Below are positions 47,117-58,961 of a stretch of 64,000 nucleotides of DNA, one piece after another; positions within the stretch are counted from its first letter, which is position 1, and each line of letters begins with the position of its first letter. Source of the DNA: Inia geoffrensis. Taxonomy: Eukaryota; Chordata; Mammalia; Artiodactyla; Iniidae. The notes beneath the pieces are model-generated. The model did no database searches and had not been told where the DNA came from. It saw only the letters and a program-made list of their open reading frames with translations. The stretch lies in the NCBI GenBank assembly GCA_036417435.1, contig CM070899.1, positions 144,598,237 through 144,662,236 of the forward strand. The letters are read 5' to 3'. The position numbers were made by a program, and so were the translations under genes.

Positions 47117-47300
47117 GAGAAGTAGCTGTGATTTGGTGGGAAATACATTGGGCTTGGCATCACAAGGCCTGGTTTTGAGCCTCTCCCTGCCATTTATATT
47201 CTTGGTGACCTTGGACAAGTCACATAATCTCCCTGAGTCTCAGTCTCCTCATTTTGAAATGGAGACAGCTGTGCCCATCCCATAATTGAGACCACCCTAC
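47117..47300 (+). repeat. MIR
   Basis: Forward MIR: GTGACCTTGGACAAGTCAC, CCCTGAGTCTCAGTCTCC and GAAATGGAGACAGC. Confidence 0.75.
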
Positions 47301-47409
47301 AGTTACGTGGGAGACTTTGTCTTATAGTGGCTGATCAACAAAACTTGAGTATAACTGATCATGCACTTAGAACCCACCCAGAAGGCAAGGTTTTCTAAAA
47401 GTCCTTGGG

Positions 47410-48025
47410 CACTAATTCAAAAAGATACGTGCACCCCAGTATTCACAGCAGCGCTACTTAAAATTGCCAAGATGTGGAAGCAACCTAAGTGTCCATCAAC
47501 AGATGAATGCATAGAGAAGACATGTCATATAGATAGATAGATAGATAGATAGATTAGATATAGATATATAGATATATACACACACACTGACATATACATA
47601 CACACAATGGAATATTAGTCAGCCATAAACGAAGAATGGAATTTTGTCATTTACAGCAACGTGGATGGAGTTGGAGGGCATTGTGCTAAGTGAAATACGT
47701 CAGACAGAGAAAGACAAACACTGTATGATATCACTTATATGTGGAATTTTAAAAAATACAACGAACTAGTGAATATAACAAAATAAAAAGAAGCAGACTC
47801 ACAGGTATAGAGAACAAACCTGTGGTTACCAGTGGGGAGGGGCTGGCAATACAGAGCTGGTGGAGTGGGAGATACAAACTGTCGGGCGTAACATAGGCTA
47901 CAAGGATGTATTGTACAACATGGGGAATATAGCCAATATTTTGTAATAATTGTAAATAGAGTGTAACCTTTAAAAATTGTATTAATAATTTTATAATTTT
48001 TTTAAATTTAAAAAATAAAATAAAA
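47410..48025 (+). repeat. L1 3' end with (AGAT)n
   Basis: Forward L1: ATTCAAAAAGATACGTGCACC, CCTAAGTGTCCATCAACAG, AATGGAATATTAGTCAGCC and GGAATATAGCCAATATTTTG. An (AGAT)n microsatellite at 47531-47554 and TA-rich text replace part of ORF2. A-rich tail at about 47995-48025. Confidence 0.85.
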
Positions 48026-48157
48026 GTCCTTGGGGAACGCTACAGATTTCCCCACCATCCCCACGCATACAAAGGTTCTAGTAGAATCAGGTACATGGTA
48101 GATACTTTGTTACAATCAAAACAATGGTTCTTATCCATGATATAAAACTAGCATTGG

Positions 48158-48374
48158 GGGCTTCCCTGGTGGCGCAGTGGTTGAGTGTCCGGCTGCCAGT
48201 GCAGCGGACGCGGGTTCGTGCCCCGGCCCGGGAGGATCCCACATGCCGCGGAGCGGCTGGTCCCGTGAGCCATGGCCGCTGGGCCTGCGTGTCTGGAGCC
48301 TGTGCTCCGCAGCGGGGGAGGCCACAACAGTGAGAGGCCCGTGTATCGCCAAAAAATAAATAAATAATAAAAAT
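48158..48374 (+). repeat. CHR-2-type SINE with TSD
   Basis: Compact copy with several CpG changes and an A/AATA-rich tail. AAAACTAGCATTGG / AAAACTAACATTGG flank it at 48144-48157 and 48375-48388. Confidence 0.94.
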
Positions 48375-48391
48375 AAAACTAACATTGGCAA

Positions 48392-48565
48392 CTACTTATC
48401 AACACTTACTCTCTGCCAGGCATCTGCTCTAAATTTTCTATTATTGTGTTAACTCATTTAATCCTCACAATAATCCTCTGAGGGAGCCAGAGTGTATCCC
48501 CATTTTTCAGATGAGATAACTGAGGTTTAGACAGTCTGTTCAGACTGCATGTTCTTGGCCAGCAT
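48392..48565 (-). repeat. MIR
   Basis: CTCTGCCAGGCATCTGCTC, CATTTAATCCTCACAATAATCC and TTTTCAGATGAGATAACTGAGG fit reversed MIR. Confidence 0.8.
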
Positions 48566-49389
48566 GCCATATTGCCTCTGTAATGTAAAAGTGCAGACAT
48601 TCCCTCAGCCTCCAACAAACTGAAAAAAGCATACCATCGTGGTAGAGGATAATGTCACATAAGCAACACATTTGTTCTTTCTCGATTGGCACCCTTCCCC
48701 ACCGCCCATCAGCTGGGGATCTTCTTTATTTCAGCTTTGCATTAGCCATTCTAAACAATTTTGAATTTGATGAATAACTTGGTCCTCTGTTCCTATTGCT
48801 AAATGTCTGTGGTATTTGTGCTCGGCACCGACTTGTTCATTAATCCAAATACTGCGGCCTTCTGCTGGTTGGGAGAGAGACGCAGACTTGCTGATCAATT
48901 CAGATAGTTGCCATTTGGTGGATAAATGGGTCCAAGCTGGTTCTTCTCCCAAGAACTTACTGGAATGGGGAGAAGTAGTCACTGGGTGGTCTGTCCTCCC
49001 TCACAGGAGCCTGGTGCATCTCAGTATGGGTACCCAGAAGTTGCTTTAAAACGAGAGGTTACTAAATGTGTACAAGGTGTGGTTTCAGGTATACAGTAGT
49101 ATTGCTGGGTATGACTGCTGAAGAGTTTCATGCTGACACTAAAACATAGAAGTGTCACTTTTCAAATAACATTTCCTACTTGCTCAGCAACATTTCGCTT
49201 GGGAGAACCCAGAAATGTTCCAGATGAGGCCCCAGGATGGGTCCTCAGAGTCAGGTATAGGCAAGGCCAGTTAGTTACAAAGCCAACACTAGTTCACTGA
49301 ATTCCTAGAGATACCAGACCGTGAAGCTGGGAGACCGGCCCCCCACCCCCCGGGGGAGCGGTGGGATGTGGTGGGCAGCCAGGCCATGA

Positions 49390-49510
49390 TTCTGCAGATT
49401 GAGAAGCTACGGGTCCAGAGGTAGGAAAGGACAGGGACCACACAGCTAGAGGTAGAACTGCTCCAAATCCCAGGTCTCTCTCTTACCCCACATCCACTGC
49501 AGTGTCTAAA
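49390..49510 (-). repeat. MIR fragment
   Basis: CACACAGCTAGAGGTAGAAC and CAAATCCCAGGTCTCTCTC are reversed MIR core text. Confidence 0.6.
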
Positions 49511-50049
49511 AACTCTCAATCTCAACACCGACAATGAAGCAACTCACAAATACTATCACTTTCGTACTGGGCTTTGTAGGCAGAAGAATTTGCAACTGTA
49601 GACCAGCTAGTAGGTGTGCACTGGAGTCACAGACAAGAGCTCAAGAGGAAAGTGAGGAAGACTTTCATACATGAAACTCCAGCTATGTACTAGCTTATAA
49701 TTCCAGTTAGCAAGAAAGGGGAGAGGTATCGAAAGAATAAATGAGGCTGCCCCAGGAGCTTACTGAGAATCTCAGAGGTCAAGAAGGAGAGGTGCGAAGG
49801 ACAGAAGGGGGGTCTTAAATTATGGAAATGTGACCTCAGAAACTGTTAGCATGTCATCAGGAGGGCTCCAACCCAGCCTGGGATGAGGCTGGGGGACCTC
49901 AAAGGGAGTCCTTCCTTCTGTTCTGAGTAAGAGGATGAGTACAGAGATGCACGAGGGTCAGTGGAGGCAGAGAGAAGACCAAACATGTCCATGCCTGGGA
50001 AGGAGTTAGTGAGCTCATCAGAGGTGATGTGACAGCTGGGGGTCACCCA

Positions 50050-50165
50050 GACCTGCCCAAACCCCACTCTGCCACCAAGCCAGCTGGGTGACCTCAGGCA
50101 GGTTACTTGCCTTCCGCAGTGTAAGTTGGGGTAAATGAGGGTTGTCTGACTTCTTGTTGAGAGAA
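50050..50165 (+). repeat. MIR fragment
   Basis: CTCTGCCACCAAGCCAGCTG and GTGACCTCAGGCAGGTTACTTGCC are forward MIR core text. Confidence 0.65.
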
Positions 50166-50269
50166 GAGAGCAGCCGTGTTTTCGAATGAGAATTGAAGTC
50201 CAAGAAGAGAAGAGGGTGTAGTTTTTTAAAGGCATTTGGCATTCCTCATATGGACTATTTTATTTTATT

Positions 50270-50560
50270 TATTTATTTTTATTTATTATTTTTTAAGTGA
50301 AGTATAGTTGATGTATGATATTATATGTTACAGGTGTACAATATAGGGATTCATAATTTTTACAAGTTATACTCCATTTATTGTTATTACAAAATATTGA
50401 CTATATCCCCCTTGTTGTACAGTATATCCTTGTAGCTTATTTTATACTTAATAGGTTGCACTTCTTAATCCCCTACCCCTGTATTTCCTCTCCACCCTTC
50501 CCTCTCCTCACTGGTGAGCCCTAGTTCTCTGTACCTTTGAGTCTGCTTTTTTTTTCACAT
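50270..50560 (-). repeat. L1 3'UTR fragment
   Basis: AAGTGAAGTATAGTTGATG, TTGTACAGTATATCCTTGTAGC and TCTTAATCCCCTACCCCTG in reverse orientation. Same class as 43808-44445. Confidence 0.8.
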
Positions 50561-50569
50561 GGACTGTTT

Positions 50570-52429
50570 TATATTTAAGTCTATCTCTACATACGTACAT
50601 CCCCTTTGGCTGGGGAACTCAGTTCTTCTTGGAGTCCTCAGCTCCTGACATAATGGAGGGACTCATAGGGCTGTTTCACTGAGAGTCAGAATAAAAAAGG
50701 AAATACCCACTGGGGAGGGAGCAGTTGAGGGCTTGCTAATACTTTTTGGTAAAATGATAGCTAGCTACATAGATAAATAGGTTGATTGATTGATTGATTG
50801 ATTTTTATGTGTGCTTATGTGCATATGGAAATATCTAGAAAGATGCACATGAAACTGTTGATAGTTATGGCCTCCAGAGATAGTCACCTGATTTCATTTA
50901 ACAGGAAATTGATTTTTGAACATGTGTGTATATTACTGTTTCAATTTCTTGAAATAAATTTGATGTTAGTTTGAAGGAAACGGAAAGTCCAGAAAATTTG
51001 TTCTCCTAGCATTTTCTTTTTTAAAAAAATCCCTTTTATATCTTTCCAGCATCATGAATATGCCCATGCCTACCAAGCAGGGGTGTGCTTCTGGAAGCTT
51101 CTGAGGTGGACACTCCATGCTGATGTCCCATGCCAACCTGGTCCTCCAAAGTGGACTCCTGAGCAGGGATGTTGCTACCCCACGGAGCAGTCTGATGTGA
51201 TTTGTCCACAAGGTGGAATTTTGACAGATGTGTACCAGACAGTATGAGGCCAATGGTGAGGCAGTTGTCACCAGATCTGGTACTAATGAAGTCTTGCTTT
51301 GCAGTCAGTGGTCCAGTTCGTTAAAGAAGCTACTGACAAAGACCCCCCCATTCTAAAAGATTCTTCAGCCTGGTAAAGTCCCGAGTTAATTTGCGGCAAC
51401 AGGGATGGGGAATAAACGTGGGGCTCCTGAGACACCACACAATCACCCCTCTCAGAGTCCTCAGAACTAGAATTATTTGTCTCCACACCTGCCTGCGCCC
51501 CTGGGCTTCCTGGGGTTGGGGGCCAGACTATCTGCTGCTTATCTGAAAATTCCCAAAACCCACTCAGAGCCTAATACTCAGTGAATGCTGGTTGAATGAA
51601 TGAAACAGAAAAACAAATAAGTTGAAAGAATCTGCCTTGCATGTGCTAGTGAGGCGGGGGGGGGGGGGGAGGTCGGTGGGGGTTGGATCTTAGTAACCTG
51701 ATCACAGACATTAAAAGACATATCCAAGAGCAAATAAAATCTGCTAATGTTTTAAATCCATTGAGAGAGTTCAAAGAGAAAGTGACATATTCAGTTTCTG
51801 AAGAGAGCTGTTGGAATGTCAGGGAAATGTGTGTTTCAAAAAACCATTAAAATACTGGAATAAAATCTGTATGCTTTAATTACTAAGAATAAGCATCCCT
51901 CAGGGTGAGGGACAGAGCTCATAAGCCAAGGAAGTAGTGTGCACACACAGAGAAAGTAAACCTACAGCAAACAAACAAACAAACAAACAAAACCAAGATA
52001 AGCCAAAGTGGGAACACATTGGAAGGCTTTCCGAAATCAACAGTAAAGAGGTTCCTTGATGCCAGAGTAAGGACAGTGAGACCCAAAAATGCTTTGGAGG
52101 AAGAGAAGCAGGGAGATTCCTAAATTGTCATGGAAACAGATAGGTCAAGGACAGCCTGGGGCCCTCTACCCCAGGAACGTCTGGAGAGAAGGGAGCAATG
52201 GCAATTAAAAATGGCAGTCATATCCTTGTGGCCAAAATATGCAACTTTCCTTCCACACCTGGCCTGCACCCAAGGGCGTACATGCTGGGCCCCCTGCCCA
52301 CAAAGGAAACCCACCTATCCAGGAAGGGTCACTTTTAATAACCACTTTGTGGAATAGATACTAAAAAAGTAGTATCAGCAAGCATTTTGTAAAGTCCTAA
52401 TTAACTGGCCAAAGCACAACACGCTTTCT
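50570..52429. other. Intronic stretch with microsatellites
   Basis: No exon recognised. (TTGA)n at about 50780-50803, a 14-G run at 51656-51669, and (CAAA)n at about 51967-51991. The rest appears unique or too old to classify. Confidence 0.5.
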
Positions 52430-53575
52430 GAAAAGAGAACATGAAACTGGACCAATCTATTAGCATTCCTTGAGGAGGTAGAAACAGGTCTAGAGAAACC
52501 CAGGGATGAATTATGTTTAAACGTTCAAAATTCCTTCTGACAAAGTTCCACCCCAAAGGTCATTTCCAATAGTAAATTCCTCCAAAACATAAAGGGAAAT
52601 CTCCATGGATCGGAATTGTCCTTAGAGACAGGAAACAAAAAGAGGATAAACAGGTACTTTTCTAGATGAAGAATTATAAACAGTGGGGATCCCCAGGGAT
52701 CACTGGTGCTCCCAGACTTTGTTTAAATGTCCATAGATCATCTGGAGGAATGACTGGTTCCAGGCCTGCAGATGAAATGGTTCCAGGCTCTCCAGAGAGA
52801 TGGCAAACAAATGGTGATTAACTGCAGGACCAGTTTATGAGTTTGCAAGAAGATGCATATTAAGCTTTTTCAGGGGCAAGCCTCAGTTAATACATTTAGG
52901 AAAACAACCCAAATTACAAAAATAACGGACTGTGTCCAGTCTGTTTATAGCCCCCAAGGGATCTTGGGGGTCTTTGCAAAATGTTTGCCCAAGACTGTGC
53001 AGGACCAAGCGTTCAGAAATGGTATTGGAAACTAAGCCAAAGATTGTCTTCTCCCTGGGCTCTACCCAAACCTGGCAGTTTCATGACCTTCTCCTAGAGA
53101 AAAATATCTCAAAACCGTAGAAAGGTGAGTAATCACCCAGGCAGAAGGCTTTCCTGAGAAGCTGGGCTGCTTTGTTCTTTAAGGACATCAGTGTGGAAAG
53201 ATGAAGCCAGAAAGGTGATATGATCAAAGTCTATAAAACCTTAAAGGTTATGCAGAGATTGAGCAGCTCTGGTTCATCAAATCTGAGATGGACAGACCCA
53301 GTGTAGCCCTTGAAGTTTGAAAGAGGATTTTGAGGGACAAATTACAAAGAAGGATTGGGTCCCACTCTGAGTTGTAAAGTGAAGCAACTGAGTTCCTCAA
53401 AATGTGGTATAGGGCAAATTTTTTTCAAAGGTGGGGAGTGGAGGGGATGGGAGTAGGCTCAAGAAATTTTGCCAGTAAATGGATGATGGATTAAGAGCCA
53501 TCAACAACACATCCCTGCACTTCTGAGGATGGCTAAAATACTTCTTGGGACCAGTGTTGGACCTTAGCTTCCTCC
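52430..53575 (+). repeat. CR1/L3-type LINE ORF2 fossil
   Basis: Decayed reverse-transcriptase text in the order found in CR1-clade LINEs: DKVPP near 52539-52553 (family DKVPH), a PQG...VLP block near 52690-52721 (family VPQGSVLGPLLF), then DHLEEGMTGS near 52737-52765 (family NDLEEG), ENNPNY near 52905, RDLGG near 52955 (family KDLGVLVD) and the VYKTLK-like GTCTATAAAACCTTAAAGG near 53230. It ends in the conserved NGWWIKSHQQ-like region at about 53480-53510. Many stops. It predates the placental radiation if the family call is right. Confidence 0.68.
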
Positions 53576-53589
53576 TGATGGGTCAAGAA

Positions 53590-54070
53590 TCTGTGCATAG
53601 ACGTGAGAGGAACCAAAATCAAACCAGTTTCAGCAAAACAAGGACTTTGTTGGCTCCCATAGCTGGAGCAGGTCCTCGTGGAGCTCCGAGGAGCTAAGAA
53701 GGAGCTTCAGGGAGAATCATGTGCTGAAGAGTGGCATGGGGATGGTTAGCCCTGAAAATCGCCATCAGTCCCTGAAAAGCTCACCAGACAGAATGCAATT
53801 TTAGTATAAGCAGTATGCCAACTCTGCAAACATAGCTTCAACCCACAACACTCATCAATACTCACCTTCCCATCAGATTACTATCCCCAGACCTATCCTA
53901 TGGAGGAATCAGAGATCAGAACTGGGAGCTCCCCCATGGCAACAGTCTCAGGACCCATTCTGATTGGTCATCTTGGGTCATGTGCCAGTCACTGCTTTAA
54001 TGAAATCAATTATTAGGTTCTCTGTCTTGCCTGGACTTTAAGTCCAAGAGGATAAACTGATTGACTCATC
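53590..54070. repeat. Old interspersed repeat, family unassigned
   Basis: AAACAAGGACTTTGTTGGCTCCC and CTGATTGGTCATCTTGGGTCATG recall a common old mammalian repeat. Too diverged to name. Confidence 0.35.
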
Positions 54071-54124
54071 CTGGGTCTTATGTGCACCCACGGTTGATGG
54101 AGGGTGATGGAACTTAGGACCTAC

Positions 54125-54250
54125 GAGTCCCTACACATTAGTCACCCGGGAGAGCTGACTAAAAATGCTGATACCCAAGGCTCTACCTCCCGAGATTCAG
54201 ATTCAGCTGTTCCGAGTGGGGCCTGGGCATTTGAATTATTGTTAAATCCC
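54125..54250. repeat. MER5-type MITE fragment
   Basis: Decayed text with CTGACTAAAAATGCTGATACCC, GAGATTCAGATTCAGCTG and TGGGCATTTGAATTATTG, the MER5 order. Confidence 0.5.
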
Positions 54251-54399
54251 CCATGATGATTTCCCAAAAGAATAAACCCCTCTCCTTTGTGAGGCTTTGG
54301 GTGGGGCTCCCAAGTGCTACAAATGCACACCCTAGCAGAGCATGTGCTGGCCTTTCCCAGGCTTTCCCAGGCTCCTGCTTTCTCTTTCTGCAGCCTCAC

Positions 54400-55165
54400 C
54401 TCTTTCTCCTATAGCCATCCTCAAGCTTTTCCAGCTCCTCAGGCAAGCCACACCTTGGTACATGGTTTCTTCAGTGTTCCTTCTACCTGGAAGCCCTGCC
54501 CTCCTCCTCCTCCCTTGCCCACCACCTTCCCCTGGCACATTCCCAACTGGGAAAGCTTCCCTTCCCACGCTGCACCCCAGGCTGGGCTGGAGGCCCCTGG
54601 CGCCCATGTTCTGTGCCTCCCTCGACAGCGTCTGTGTTATGCCTTATTGAAAGTGATTGTTAAGTTATCTGACTTGACTTTAAGCCCAGTGTGGACTTGC
54701 ACCATTGGAATGAAAGGCACATACAGCACCTCAGGGGTGGGGTTCACTGTGCTTGGCTCTGCCGTTTATTAGCTGGTAATTGGGTGAGTACTTCAACTCA
54801 CTCAGCCACAGTTTCTTCATCTGCAAAATGGGGATAGTAATAGAACCCACCTTAGCTTACAGTGTCTAGAAATGTAAAGCACTTAGCCAGCACCTGACAT
54901 AAAGTAAGAGCACGCTGAAACATGAGCCATTATTACGATCATTCTTAGTGAAAACGAACCCTTGAAGATACCTCACAAGATACACCACCCTTTCGGTAAA
55001 GCCCTCCCCAGGTAGTTAGTTGTTCACTCCTCACCCCTGTTTTACCCCTCACCTTCCTCTAATACCTGTTTCTACTAGCAGTTCAAAGATAGGGGTTGTC
55101 TTATTGATTTCTTTATACCCCAGGGACTAGCATGTACTAGTCCTAAATATGTATTTATTGACTGA
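54400..55165 (+). repeat. L2 interrupted by MIR
   Basis: The left part (to about 54655) has TTCCTTCTACCTGGAAGCCC. The right part (54965-55165) has AAGCCCTCCCCAGG, GATTTCTTTATACCCCAGGG and the terminal TATGTATTTATTGACTGATG. The pieces are co-linear around a MIR. Confidence 0.7.
54700..54950 (+). repeat. MIR inside L2
   Basis: Forward MIR: TTGGCTCTGCCGTTTATTAGC, CACAGTTTCTTCATCTGC, AAAATGGGGATAGTAATAG and AAAGCACTTAGCCAGCACC. Among the better-kept MIRs here. Confidence 0.82.
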
Positions 55166-55501
55166 TGACTCAGGCCCTGCGTTTGAGAACACCCTGTTCA
55201 TACCCGGAGGCAGGGGAAGCCAGACTCCTTCCCCACCACTGCCCCTGGGAGGCCTTCAACCTTATGTAAACCTCGCCTTTCACAAGCTCCCTGCCCCTTC
55301 ATGACACAACCCCACCCCCCGAAAATGGAGAGGGAGAGATGGGGGGGCGAGGGTTCAGTGGGGGGGCCTCCACAGCCAGGACTAGCGGAAAGGGAGCAGG
55401 AGCATGAAAAGGTCTCTGCCACTCCACCCAGGCTGCATCCAGGGGAAAACGCATAAGTGGTGAGACTCTATAATGAGAGCTGTCAGTCTGAAGTCAGCTA
55501 C

Positions 55502-55503
<2 letters not shown>

Positions 55504-55534
<31 letters not shown>

Positions 55535-55723
55535 GGTACGTGGGCCTCTCACTGTTGTGGCCTCTCCCGTTGCGGAGCACAGGCTCCGGACGCGCAGGCT
55601 CAGCGGCCATGGCTTACGGGCCCAGCTGCTCTGCGGCACGTGGGATCTTCCCGGACCGGGGCACGAACTCGTGTCCCCTGCATCGGCAGGCGGACTCTCA
55701 ACCACTGCGCCACCAGGGAAGCC
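55504..55723 (-). repeat. CHR-2-type SINE with TSD
   Basis: Poly-T of about 28 nt, then GCGGTACGTGGGCCTC to CACCAGGGAAGCC. CTGAAGTCAGCTACAC / CTGAAGTCAACTACAC flank it at 55488-55503 and 55724-55739. Confidence 0.95.
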
Positions 55724-56135
55724 CTGAAGTCAACTACACTTTGATTTAAGTGAGTTTCTATGGCAAATAGAGTGCTGAGTTCCAAAACCCAACATTTCAA
55801 GAATTTCTTATTTTTGCAAAGATTTGGGGAGTTGTCAATAAGCTGGTTGGTTTGGCCGGTATAGACAGATTCCTCAAGGTCAACACAACCTCATATTGCT
55901 CTATTTGTGGCTGGATTTCTCTTCATAGTCTAAACTGTGTAAAAGCCAAATCTCTACTTCTGTGATGTCCAAATTCAGCCTCACACATTTCTCCTCTGAG
56001 AAGGAAGCCCTTTTCGTCCCTTTCCCAAATGATTTGCTTATGCCGTAGGAATCGGATCTCCTCCCAAAATGACAGCCAGTCCCCTGGCCGGAAGGCTGGG
56101 GAGCTCCCATGGCCCAGTGCCCCTCCCAGATTGTG

Positions 56136-56618
56136 CAGGCACACCTCGTTTTATTGTGCTTCGTAGATACTGCTTTTTTTTTTTTTTTTTTAATTGAAGG
56201 CCTGTGGCAACCCTGTATCCAGTAAGTTTATCCATGCCATTTTCCCAACAGCATTTGCTCACTTTGTGTCTCTGTGTCACATTTGGGTAATTCTCTCAAT
56301 ATTTCAAACTTTTGCTTTATCGTTCTGTCTGTTATGTGATCAGTGATCTTTGATGTTACTCTTGCAAAATGATTCCAGCTCGCTGAAGGCTCAGGTGATG
56401 GTGAGCATTTTTTAGCAATAAAGTTTTTAAAATTAAGGTATGTATACTGTTTTTTAGACATAATGTTATTGCACACTTAACAGACTACAGTATAGTATAA
56501 ACATAACTTTGGTATGCACTGGGAAGCAAAAAAAAATGTGTGGGACTTGCTTATTGCATTAGTTGCTTTATTGCGGTTAGCCTGGAATGGAACCCTCAAT
56601 ATCTCCAAGGGATGCTTG
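56136..56618 (+). mobile_element. Internally deleted Tigger1 DNA transposon
   Basis: Left terminus CAGGCACACCTCGTTTTATTG and right terminus ATATCTCCAAGGGATGCTTG are decayed inverted ends of the pogo/Tigger1 type. TA follows the right end (56619-56620) and TG, a likely decayed TA, precedes the left. Internal text (AACAGCATTTGCTCAC, CAGTGATCTTTGATGTTAC, AGACATAATGTTATTGCACAC) joins the two end regions directly, so the transposase gene is absent. Confidence 0.85.
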
Positions 56619-57200
56619 TATTCAGTTGCAGTCTTGGGGTGACAATATTATCAGCCTGCCCCTAACAGACAAAGAAACTGCGGTGTAGAGGCTGCAGCCA
56701 GAGGTCCACACTCTTGGGCAAGGACAGCACCGGGAGGGCCTGCTTCCAGGCCTTCTGAAGGCTGCACAGCCTTTCTGCTGGATGCTAAGCCACGTTCTAC
56801 GACCCAGAGATGCTGCAGCTGTGGTGGTGGTGAATTTACAGTCGGGGCTGCTGGGAATGCTAATGGATCCTTTCTCTCTCATTAGCGAGAAGCTTTAGAA
56901 CTAACTTGTGTAAGGCAGGATCTAGCAAAGGGTGTTAATTGGTGGACCTCAAAGGTGCCTGTGTGCAGTCTGGCTCTGTGCCAGCCTCAGTGTGCCAGGG
57001 CTGTCCTGTGATTCTAGAGAATAAATTGTGGATCTGGCTCCCGGGTGGGCCAAGCCTGAGAGGAATGCGAACCGCGATCTGGATTTTGAGGTGGTGGCCT
57101 TTCACTGGACAAACCCGTAGCATTTTGCCAACAGGGACTTAAAATGAATCCCGGTTTGGGGGAATGATAATTAGACAGAGCCTGTTGGACTGAGACCCAC

Positions 57201-57411
57201 ATTTTTTTTTTTTTTTTTCAGTACGCGGGCCTCTCACTGTTGTGGCCTCTCCCGTTGCGGAGCACAAGCTCCAGACGCGCAGGCTCAGCGGCCATGGCTC
57301 ACGGGCCCAGCCGCTCCGCTGCATGTGGGATCTTCCCGGACCAGGGCATGAACCCGCGTCCCCTGCATCGGCAGGCGGACTCTCAACCCCTGCACCACCA
57401 GGGAAGCCCCA
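57201..57411 (-). repeat. CHR-2-type SINE with TSD
   Basis: Poly-T, then AGTACGCGGGCCTCTCAC to CACCAGGGAAGCCC. TGAGACCCACATTTTT occurs on both sides (from 57191 and from 57412). Confidence 0.94.
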
Positions 57412-58800
57412 TGAGACCCACATTTTTGAGGGAAATACGGTGGCACCCAAAACTGTAAAGCCAGCAGTAGCCATCACGGCATTTTGCCCTAAGGAAACAA
57501 CAGCTTGTTTTTGCCCCATGGTACGGTGATTGAGGCATTAGTCCCCTTTCGTACTTGTTTTGTAGAAGCCAAATTCAGAAGTGTTACTGCTTTGGGTTCC
57601 ATCTACAGACCTAGAGTCCTCTTCCCCTAGCCCAAAGCTTTCTCCTTCAGAGCTTCACTCCCCTCCCAGCAGGCAGAGTCCTAAATGCAGACGCAGCCCT
57701 GCAGCCTCTGTGGCCTTCAGCAAGTGAGGACTGCCATAGCGCTTAAAAGAAACATCTAAATTGGATAAAAACTCAGAATTTTTTCCAAAGAACCAGATGA
57801 GTTGGCTTGGAAGTGAGGTGAGGGGGGCCAAAGGAGCAATTGGTTTGACTAAAAACACTTGCTCTGGCGTATTTGTGTTCCATCCAAAAGATGCTTCTCA
57901 GGGGAAGTGGCCAGTCTTAAATATCCCAACAGCGGCAGGAGAGCTGCTGGGCCTAGGGAATCTTGGGGAGGAGACATTTTGCTCCTGGAAAAATAAGTGA
58001 CCAAGTTAAAGGAAGTCAGCACCCTGATGCTCTCCCAAGAGCGGCCTTGGTGGCCTTGCCCTGGCAGCGCCGAGCGTCCAGGCCCTGTGCCCCGCGGGGC
58101 CCGCTGCATCCACACCTCCTGGGGTGGCAGCTGCCCTGCCGCCTCCGTCAGGCTCGCAGGCCCCCGACTCCGGAGAGTCCTGGGGCAGCAGCGAGGTGCC
58201 TGGAGGGGATGCTGGAGGTGGCCGAACCCAGGCGGGGTGGGTGGCCCGGGGCCAAGGGAGGGGGGCGAGGTAGGGAAGGAGCCTCGAGGTGCTTTGGTGG
58301 CCGACATCCATTGGGCTATCCCGCCCAACCCTGGACAACTCGGAAGCGGATTTTTCAGCCTCCTGCACTGGGGACACATCTGAGTGAGAGCAATGAGTCG
58401 GGGTGTCGGTGGCGTCTTCGGGACAGCAGTCTAGTTGTAAAGGGATCCTGGGGTTTTCTCCAAGCTCAGTTTCTACTTGGGTTGGATACGTATAGGGAAG
58501 ATGGGGGGAGGGGGCGCGGTCGTCCTTGCTCTCTGCCGGCCTTGGCTGTCCCGGGGCATTTGGGCCTTTTCTGCGTGGAAAGCCGCGGGATTCGGGGAGC
58601 CGGGGCGCGCCCACCGTCCTCCAGCTCTGGGTTCCCCAGCTCCCCGCGGCCTGCGCCGCAGCCCGGCCGCCTCGGTCCCTGCCCGGCTCTTCTCCCCCAG
58701 CCCCCAGCGGGCCGCGCTGAAAGCCGAGCGTGAGGGGGCGGAACGCGAGGCGGCTGGGGCAGCGGGGCCGCGCCGACATTGGAGGCGAACTGGGTGATGG

Positions 58801-58961
58801 ATGGCGAGGGAGGGGCGCGCGGGGAGGGGGGGGCGCGCGCTGGGCGCCCGCGGCCGAGATGGACCGAGCCTCCCGGCTCGCTGCTCCCGCCGGCGGAGCG
58901 AGGCTGCCCTTTCTCCGCAGCGTGATTTATTTTCTTCTTTTCTTCTGAACTCTTCTTCCAG
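58801..58961 (+). other. Open in-frame extension upstream of exon 2
   Basis: From ATG 58801 the frame stays open for 53 codons up to the splice acceptor and enters exon 2 in the RGMA frame (LLNSSS then RERLVV). A transcript starting in CpG island 2 and not using the acceptor could encode an alternative N-terminus. The ATG has T at -3 and G at +4. The segment is intronic for the exon-1 transcript, and coding use is unproven. Confidence 0.35.

Larger units (their letters stand above)
39980..58961 (+). other. RGMA intron 1 (18,982 bp)
   Basis: GT at 39980 and AG at 58960-58961, with a pyrimidine-rich tract (TTCTTCTTTTCTTCTGAAC) before the acceptor. The intron is phase 2. It contains the 3' side of CpG island 1, L1, SINE, MIR, L2, CR1/L3 and Tigger copies listed separately, and stretches without recognisable features at 40700-42195, 42375-43805, 45515-45980, 46115-47115, 48570-49385, 49515-50045 and 57415-58025. 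I saw no internal exon. A human RGMA isoform is known with another first exon ending ...AGTSR, but I could not find its match here. Confidence 0.9.

Noticed and set aside
54314..54772. 152-codon + frame as a gene
   Set aside because: It spans L2 and MIR sequence and has no domain.
57963..58779. Open frames of 256-257 codons on both strands in CpG island 2
   Set aside because: GC-rich DNA has few stops. The frames overlap antisense, are Pro/Arg/Gly-rich, show no domain, and lack splice or poly-A support.
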